Positions 6,784 through 10,594 of a stretch of DNA of 10,594 bases are shown here, piece after piece. The notes under the pieces were generated by a model. That model did no database searches, had not been told where the DNA came from, and saw nothing but the letters and a program-made list of their open reading frames with translations. The stretch lies in assembly GCA_022777455.1 (NCBI GenBank), contig JALFGI010000023.1:1-10594 (forward strand), given 5' to 3'. Position numbers and translations under genes: made by a program. The stretch comes from Clostridiales bacterium (GTDB lineage: Bacteria > Bacillota_A > Clostridia > Oscillospirales > Oscillospiraceae). Position 1 is the stretch's first letter. The number at the start of each line of letters is the position of its first letter.

Positions 6784-7311
6784 TTATTCGACATTCAGAT
6801 TGATAGGTAACAGTTTGATCCAATCGTTAAGCTTTTCAGCAGACAGTAAGATTTGTCTAAAGAAGTCTATCTTATTCGTGGCATGAATTTGTATTCTTAA
6901 GGTGCAACCATCATAACTCCATCCAACCGGAGCCGATTCAAATGAATAGGATTGCTTGAAACTAATATACATTTCATCATCTAAACGTTCGTATATGTCA
7001 CATACAACCTGAGCCTCTTCACCGCAAAACGATGAAACAGCCACATGATCTTCTGAGACAATATTTTCTTTTTCTTTAAGTGCTTCTATAATTTTATAAG
7101 AGCATGATGAAAATGGATGACCGCTACAACTATATTGGGTTATGTATCCCTTGTTACATAACATCGCAAGCTGTTCGGCGATTAGTTCATCAACCTCAAA
7201 AACATTCTGGTTTTTTTCAGAGTTAACATAGATATCACATAAGTCATCACCAAAATCATGAGTGACATGATATTTGTTGTTAATGCAAAATAACCATGCT
7301 GTTCCGCCCAT
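6784..7311 (-). CDS. Unknown AT-rich 175-residue protein with SCSGH motif
   Basis: A soluble 175-residue protein starting MGGTAWLFCINNKYHV. The most notable stretch is NKGYITQYSCSGHPFSS at about 54-69. That 'KGYxTxxSCSG' segment recalls TYW3-like and clostridial or phage hypothetical proteins, but the rest gives no support for tRNA modification. The C-terminal half is mixed strand and helix (TLRIQIHATNKIDFFRQILL). The ATG has AGAAGGA 8 bases upstream, lying inside the end of the preceding gene, with only 2 bases between stop and start, so the pair is one operon. It is much more AT-rich than the SPFH and TIR genes, suggesting separate acquisition. The gap to the SPFH start is 74 bases, so read-through is possible. 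An immunity role is conceivable because an RHS-like tail lies upstream, but this is not shown. Confidence 0.72.
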   Translation of the reverse strand: MGGTAWLFCINNKYHVTHDFGDDLCDIYVNSEKNQNVFEVDELIAEQLAMLCNKGYITQYSCSGHPFSSCSYKIIEALKEKENIVSEDHVAVSSFCGEEAQVVCDIYERLDDEMYISFKQSYSFESAPVGWSYDGCTLRIQIHATNKIDFFRQILLSAEKLNDWIKLLPINLNVE

Positions 7312-7313
7312 AT

Positions 7314-7835
7314 TTAAATTCCTTCTGCACTTTGGATATGCTCTACTTTGCCACCAGGCAATGCAAACACACAGGATTTTCCTTTGGGAATATGCTTTGG
7401 ATTTGGCTTAATCAATTCTTTATATTGTTTACAAAAATCAGGAAGCGCATTTTTTCCGACAAATAAAACAAGTTCAACAAGATTGCTACTACCACTTCCA
7501 ATTTCTCGGTAAAACGGTTTTATGCAATTCTCTTGAATCGAATGCAGCAAATCTTCTCCATCTTTACCCAAAGCAGGTCGAATCTTTTTGCCCTTAGGAT
7601 GAATGTGATTTTGTATTGCCGCATTCCATACAACAAAACACTCTTTTTCGGTATTATAATTAATTACAAGTTGGAAACTATCTTCTATCGGGCGGCTGAT
7701 TGAGGGAGTGGCTGCGCAGGTTCTAAACTTTACTTTTCTCTGATAATCAGGAATATTTTTCTCAATTGTTTCTAATGCCTCTTGGGGCCATAGCTTTGCC
7801 CACTCGTCTACTATTGAATGATCTCCTGTTTTCAT
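7314..7835 (-). CDS. Unknown AT-rich 173-residue protein
   Basis: Starts MKTGDHSIVDEWAKLWPQEA after GGAGG with 7-base spacing, a strong ribosome-binding site. It has no signal peptide or membrane helix. Visible features are a charged N-terminal helix, a strand-rich centre (FQLVINYNTEKECFVVWNAA at 54-72), a basic patch HPKGKKIRP at about 79-87, and LVELVLFVGKNALPDF at 119-134. The 'FVVWNA' strand followed by basic residues vaguely recalls modules attached to some restriction enzymes, but I see no catalytic motif and do not recognise a family. It is first gene of a two-gene unit with the SCSGH protein, coupled through a 2-base gap. Base composition is low-GC like its partner and unlike the flanking TIR and SPFH genes. 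Confidence 0.72.
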   Translation of the reverse strand: MKTGDHSIVDEWAKLWPQEALETIEKNIPDYQRKVKFRTCAATPSISRPIEDSFQLVINYNTEKECFVVWNAAIQNHIHPKGKKIRPALGKDGEDLLHSIQENCIKPFYREIGSGSSNLVELVLFVGKNALPDFCKQYKELIKPNPKHIPKGKSCVFALPGGKVEHIQSAEGI

Positions 7836-8167
7836 ATACGAACCTCCATAATCAGTACTATTTGATGGTTGCCGCGCATTTCATGATTGCTACAATATGT
7901 TCCTCTCTCTAAGCACTGGATTAATCTCCGTGGATTTCACAAACCACAGGTTGTTATTATTTATAGGCAAGAACGCTGGTTCTAACTTCACTTATCACCC
8001 ACAGGGCGTACGTTCTATTGCAAATTTAGACAGGGTTAATCCGTCCCTTCACGGTTTGTTTTTCTTATTCCACCTTGCTGTTGAATGTCCTCACCTATTA
8101 TTCAGGCTTTACTGGTTGATATACAATTAAATAGTCTAAGTATCTGGTGCTTTCACATTTATTGCCA
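7836..8167. other. AT-rich gap without intact gene
   Basis: About 330 bases between the RHS-like tail and the 173-residue gene. All minus-strand frames hold several stops; short fragments such as VKGRINPV and EINPVLRERNIVA are protein-like but not identifiable. They could be eroded remains of the end of an RHS protein or its toxin. The plus-strand frame 7897-8130 has no ribosome-binding site and no recognisable content. No terminator or clear promoter was found, though a promoter for the downstream gene pair would be expected here. Confidence 0.5.
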
Positions 8168-8829
8168 TTAATCTCTGTTTTTTATCAGTTTCCCCGCCAC
8201 ATCATAGTTATACTCGATTGTTATGATTTGGCCATTTCCTTTGCAAATATCTTCTCTGATCAATTGCTCGTCTTCATCGTAGTGATACTCTCTGATTATC
8301 GTTCCACTGTTAAGGGTGGCTTTCATCCGGATACACAGACCATTATCGTAAGTATAGACCACAGTAGGGCCGCTCCCTGCCGGAGACCTCAATGATGCCC
8401 TTGCGGATCTCCTCGATCTGCTTGGCCTCCTCCCGGTAGACCTTCCTCGCCACGGGGTCGGCATTTTCCAGCGCCTGCTCGAAATCGCTGTCCTCCAGGA
8501 TGCTGTCAAAGTTGGAGCGGTGGCAGGTGGGGATTTTCCTGCCCGTTGCCGGGTCGTCCACGTACTCGATGCCGTATTTGCACAGCACCAGACCCCAGTA
8601 GGCCTCCGCCTCTTCCGGGAAGTCGGCGACGATGGATTCATAGACGCCGCCGCCTTGTCAAATTCGTACCCCGCCCGCAGCCGGTTGGCCCGGGCGAAGA
8701 GGGTCAGCTTCTTTTCTTTGTCCGCAGTGGGCACCGTCTGACGGCTGCCGCAGTATTCGCATTCGGCAACGGTGGAACCCGGTTCGATCACCAGGTCGCC
8801 GCCGCACATTTACATTTGATGATGGCCAT
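8168..8829 (-). pseudogene. Truncated third copy (C) of the TIR-protein N-terminus joined to an RHS/YD-like tail
   Basis: The start (ATG at 8829, MAIIKCK, with GAGAGGA 6 bases upstream) mirrors gene A, but one base is missing at about 8810 (AAATGTAAATGTG against AAATGCAAAATGTG) and another at about 8648 (gacgccgccgcc against gacgcccgccgcc). The zinc-ribbon part (MCGGDLVIEPGST...) and the later part (LCKYGIEYVDDPATGRKIP) therefore lie in different frames. Homology stops at 8365, where gene A begins its TIR domain. An AT-rich tail follows with YTYDNGL, REYHYDEDEQLIRED and IEYNYDVAGKLIKNRD, typical YD/RHS repeat motifs, ending at TAA. The gene cannot make a working TIR protein. The shifted frame does run in-frame into the RHS-like tail, which is probably chance. 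Confidence 0.85.
8365..8828 (-). repeat. Direct-repeat copy 2 (homologous to 4471-4936)
   Basis: Same orientation and high identity to the N-terminal part of gene A. It is 464 bases against 466, the difference being explained by the two deletions at about 8648 and 8810. The left boundary at 8365 is sharp. Confidence 0.85.
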
Positions 8830-8933
8830 ACAAAATCCTCTCTATCTTTGGGTAAATGATGATTGGGTATATTCAACGGGTGAGATACCAAGGGGAATCA
8901 CATTATGGGACGATGCGAGGGGAAATTGGCGGG

Positions 8934-10594
8934 TCAGGGCTTGGCGGGGACTTTGATGTTTCTCCAGCCGCTGACATCGCACTGGCCATACTCGTTATAT
9001 CCCGCAGCCACCACAGTTCCGTCGGCTTTCAGACCTACGGTGTAATACTCTCCGGCGCTGATGGCCACAATGTCTTTCCAATCGCTGACGTTGCGCTGGC
9101 CATAATCGTTCTTTCCCGCAGCCACCACGGTTCCGTCGGCTTTCAGCCCTACGGTGTGAGAGGCTCCCGCGCTGATGGCCTCAATTTCTGTCCAATCGCT
9201 GACATTGCACTGGCCATCCCAGTTAGCTCCCACAGTCACCACGGTGCCGTCGGCTTTCAGCCCTACGGTGTGAAAGCCTCCCGCACTGATGGCCACAATA
9301 TCCTTCCAGCCGTTGACATCGCACTGGCCATACTCGTTCCATCCCACAGCCACCACGGTGCCGTCGGCTTTCAGCCCTACGGTGTGAGAGGCTCCCGCGC
9401 TGATGGCCACAATGTCTGTCCAATCGCTGACATCGCACCGGCCATCAGACTTAACTCCCACAGCTACTACGGTGCCGTCGGCTTTCAGACCTATGGTGTG
9501 AAACCACCCTGTGCTGATGGCCACAATGTCCTTCCAGTCATTGACATCGCACTGGCCATAATCGTTATCTCCCACAGCCACCACAGTGCCTTCGGCTTCC
9601 AATCCTACAGTGTAATAGATTCCCTCGCTGATGGCCACAATATCCTTCCAATTACCCACATCGCACTGGCCAAAATCGTTCCTTCCCACAGCCATCACGG
9701 TGCCGTCAGATTTCAGGCCTGTGGTGTGTTCTGATCCCACACTGATGTTATCTCTTTGGGCAACGGTATTCCAGAATTCCATGCAGCGCTGCCGGGCATC
9801 CTGATAATCACCGAGTTTGTAAAATGCCTGGGCTGCCTGGAGGTTTTGTCCATCTGCCAGCAAGGATTCTGCAATGGCATAATTACAGGCCTGGATTTGT
9901 TCAGCGCTGTCCCGGTAGCCGTCAAGGGCGGTAAAGACGGTGATTGCATCCTCATACTTTCCCTCCGCCATCAAAGTTGCAGCGGCAGCATATTTACCGT
10001 CCAGAATGGCAGTATTGCAAGCCTGGATCTGTTCGACACTGTCCCGATGGCCATTCAGAGCGCTAAAGGCGGTGATTGCATCCTCATACTTACCCTCCGC
10101 CATCAAAGCGGCAGCGGCATCATATTTTCCATCCAGAATGGCGGTCTCACAGGCCTGAATTTGCTGGACGCTGTCCCGGTGGCCATTCAGAGCGTTGAAG
10201 GCAGTGATTGCATCTTCATACTTCCCCTCCGCCATCAAAGCGGCAGCGGCAGCATATTTCCCATCCAGGATGGCAGTTTCACAGGCTTGAATTTGCGCAG
10301 CGCTGTCCCGGTGGCCATTCAGAGCGGTAAAGGCGGTGATTGCATCTTCATACATCCCCTGCTCCTTTAAAGCGACGGCGGCGTCATATTCTCTGTCCAG
10401 AATGGCGATTTTACAGGCCTGGATTTGTTCTTTGCTGTCCCGGTGGCCATTTAGAGCGGTGAAGGTGGTGATCGCCTCCTCATACTTGCCCTGGGCCATC
10501 AAAGCGGTAGCAATATCATATCTTCTGTTCAAAATACCGGTTTCACAGGCCTGAATTTGCGCGGCGCTGTCCCGGTGGCCATTTAGAGCGGTGA
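8934..10594 (-). CDS. C-terminal part of a second TIR-family paralogue (B): TPR-like repeats plus RCC1-like propeller (5' end beyond window)
   Basis: The frame is open from the right edge to TGA at 8934, giving over 550 residues. A TTG at 10532 lies inside a repeat (ILNRRYD) and is not the true start. Visible are at least five 44-residue TPR-like repeats (MAEGKYEDAITAFNALNGHR), then the same divergent unit as in A (AESLLADGQNLQAAQAFYKL), then seven 38-residue RCC1-like repeats ending WRNIKVPAKP. The end of A is WSDIKIPAKP. Close similarity over this whole region makes B a paralogue of A. I infer that the unseen 5' part encodes the zinc ribbon, TIR, coiled coil and membrane helix. B has more TPR-like units than A. 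Its stop lies 104 bases upstream of the start of broken copy C. It may be a working receptor with a different specificity. Confidence 0.88.
   Translation of the reverse strand, partial: TALNGHRDSAAQIQACETGILNRRYDIATALMAQGKYEEAITTFTALNGHRDSKEQIQACKIAILDREYDAAVALKEQGMYEDAITAFTALNGHRDSAAQIQACETAILDGKYAAAAALMAEGKYEDAITAFNALNGHRDSVQQIQACETAILDGKYDAAAALMAEGKYEDAITAFSALNGHRDSVEQIQACNTAILDGKYAAAATLMAEGKYEDAITVFTALDGYRDSAEQIQACNYAIAESLLADGQNLQAAQAFYKLGDYQDARQRCMEFWNTVAQRDNISVGSEHTTGLKSDGTVMAVGRNDFGQCDVGNWKDIVAISEGIYYTVGLEAEGTVVAVGDNDYGQCDVNDWKDIVAISTGWFHTIGLKADGTVVAVGVKSDGRCDVSDWTDIVAISAGASHTVGLKADGTVVAVGWNEYGQCDVNGWKDIVAISAGGFHTVGLKADGTVVTVGANWDGQCNVSDWTEIEAISAGASHTVGLKADGTVVAAGKNDYGQRNVSDWKDIVAISAGEYYTVGLKADGTVVAAGYNEYGQCDVSGWRNIKVPAKP
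8949..9746 (-). repeat. Seven tandem RCC1-like propeller repeats, exact 114-base period (gene B)
   Basis: Seven units of exactly 38 codons. The frame TVGLKADGTVVAVG...QCDVxxWxDIVA is as in gene A, but the two variable windows differ: after ISxG, SEH, IYY, WFH, ASH, GFH, ASH, EYY; after A(V/A)G, RNDFG, DNDYG, VKSDG, WNEYG, ANWDG, KNDYG, YNEYG. The terminal blades are somewhat divergent (ISEG, ISTG; AAG). Confidence 0.88.
9800..10594 (-). repeat. Tandem TPR-like repeats, exact 132-base period (gene B)
   Basis: Unit starts (Leu of ILDGKY-type motifs) fall at 10532, 10400, 10268, 10136 and 10004, each 132 bases apart, followed by a divergent half-unit to about 9800. The array continues past the right edge. 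Strong similarity between units makes it prone to expansion and contraction, consistent with the smaller number in gene A. Confidence 0.85.

Noticed and set aside
7897..8130. 77-codon plus-strand open frame
   Set aside because: No ribosome-binding site, no recognisable motif, opposite in direction to all other genes.
10530..10532. TTG start codon for a 532-residue protein at the right edge
   Set aside because: The TTG is a leucine inside a TPR-like repeat that continues upstream in frame to the window edge without a stop.
8949..10594. Regularly spaced repeats that might suggest a CRISPR array
   Set aside because: Units are 114 and 132 bases, in frame, and encode protein repeats; there are no short palindromic repeats with unique spacers and no cas genes.

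Overview
The window looks like chromosomal sequence of a gut-type Clostridia/Firmicutes bacterium (Oscillospiraceae-like). This is inferred from strong AGGAGG ribosome-binding sites, zinc-ribbon/SPFH and TIR proteins of a kind common in that group, palindromic GTAGGGAACGAC-type intergenic repeats, and a large-serine-recombinase remnant. No rRNA or tRNA is present, so the taxonomic call is weak. Every gene I accept lies on the minus strand, so transcription runs from high to low coordinates. The long plus-strand open frames are shadows of repetitive minus-strand genes.

Layout in transcription order: (1) 10594-8934, the 3' part of a TIR-family paralogue ('B'), of which only TPR-like repeats and a seven-blade RCC1-like propeller are visible. 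(2) 8829-8168, a broken third copy ('C') of the zinc-ribbon N-terminus of the same family. It carries two 1-base deletions, is cut just before its TIR domain, and is joined to an AT-rich tail with RHS/YD-type motifs. (3) 8167-7836, non-coding. (4) 7835-7314 and 7311-6784, two tightly spaced AT-rich genes of unknown function. (5) 6709-4940, an SPFH-domain protein with three zinc ribbons at each end. (6) 4943-1689, the full-length gene 'A': zinc ribbon, TIR, coiled coil, one membrane helix, TPR-like repeats, seven RCC1-like blades. It overlaps the SPFH stop codon by ATGA. (7) 1672-1599, a palindromic element. (8) 1539-841, a four-helix membrane protein. (9) about 761-465, a decayed serine-recombinase fragment. 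(10) 180-1, the start of a small membrane protein.

The main interest is the SPFH + TIR pair. Protein A has a basic KRRKR stretch before a single hydrophobic helix. This predicts the TIR domain inside the cell and the TPR/propeller part outside, which is the topology of a Toll-like receptor with the domain order reversed. The propeller blades have a near-invariant frame with variation concentrated at two short positions per blade, as expected of a recognition surface. I infer a membrane-associated sensing or defence module: SPFH scaffold, TIR signalling or NAD-cleaving domain, and a repeat-based sensor. Multiple homologous direct copies suggest the locus recombines and diversifies. This function is inference; the domains and repeat structure are visible in the sequence.
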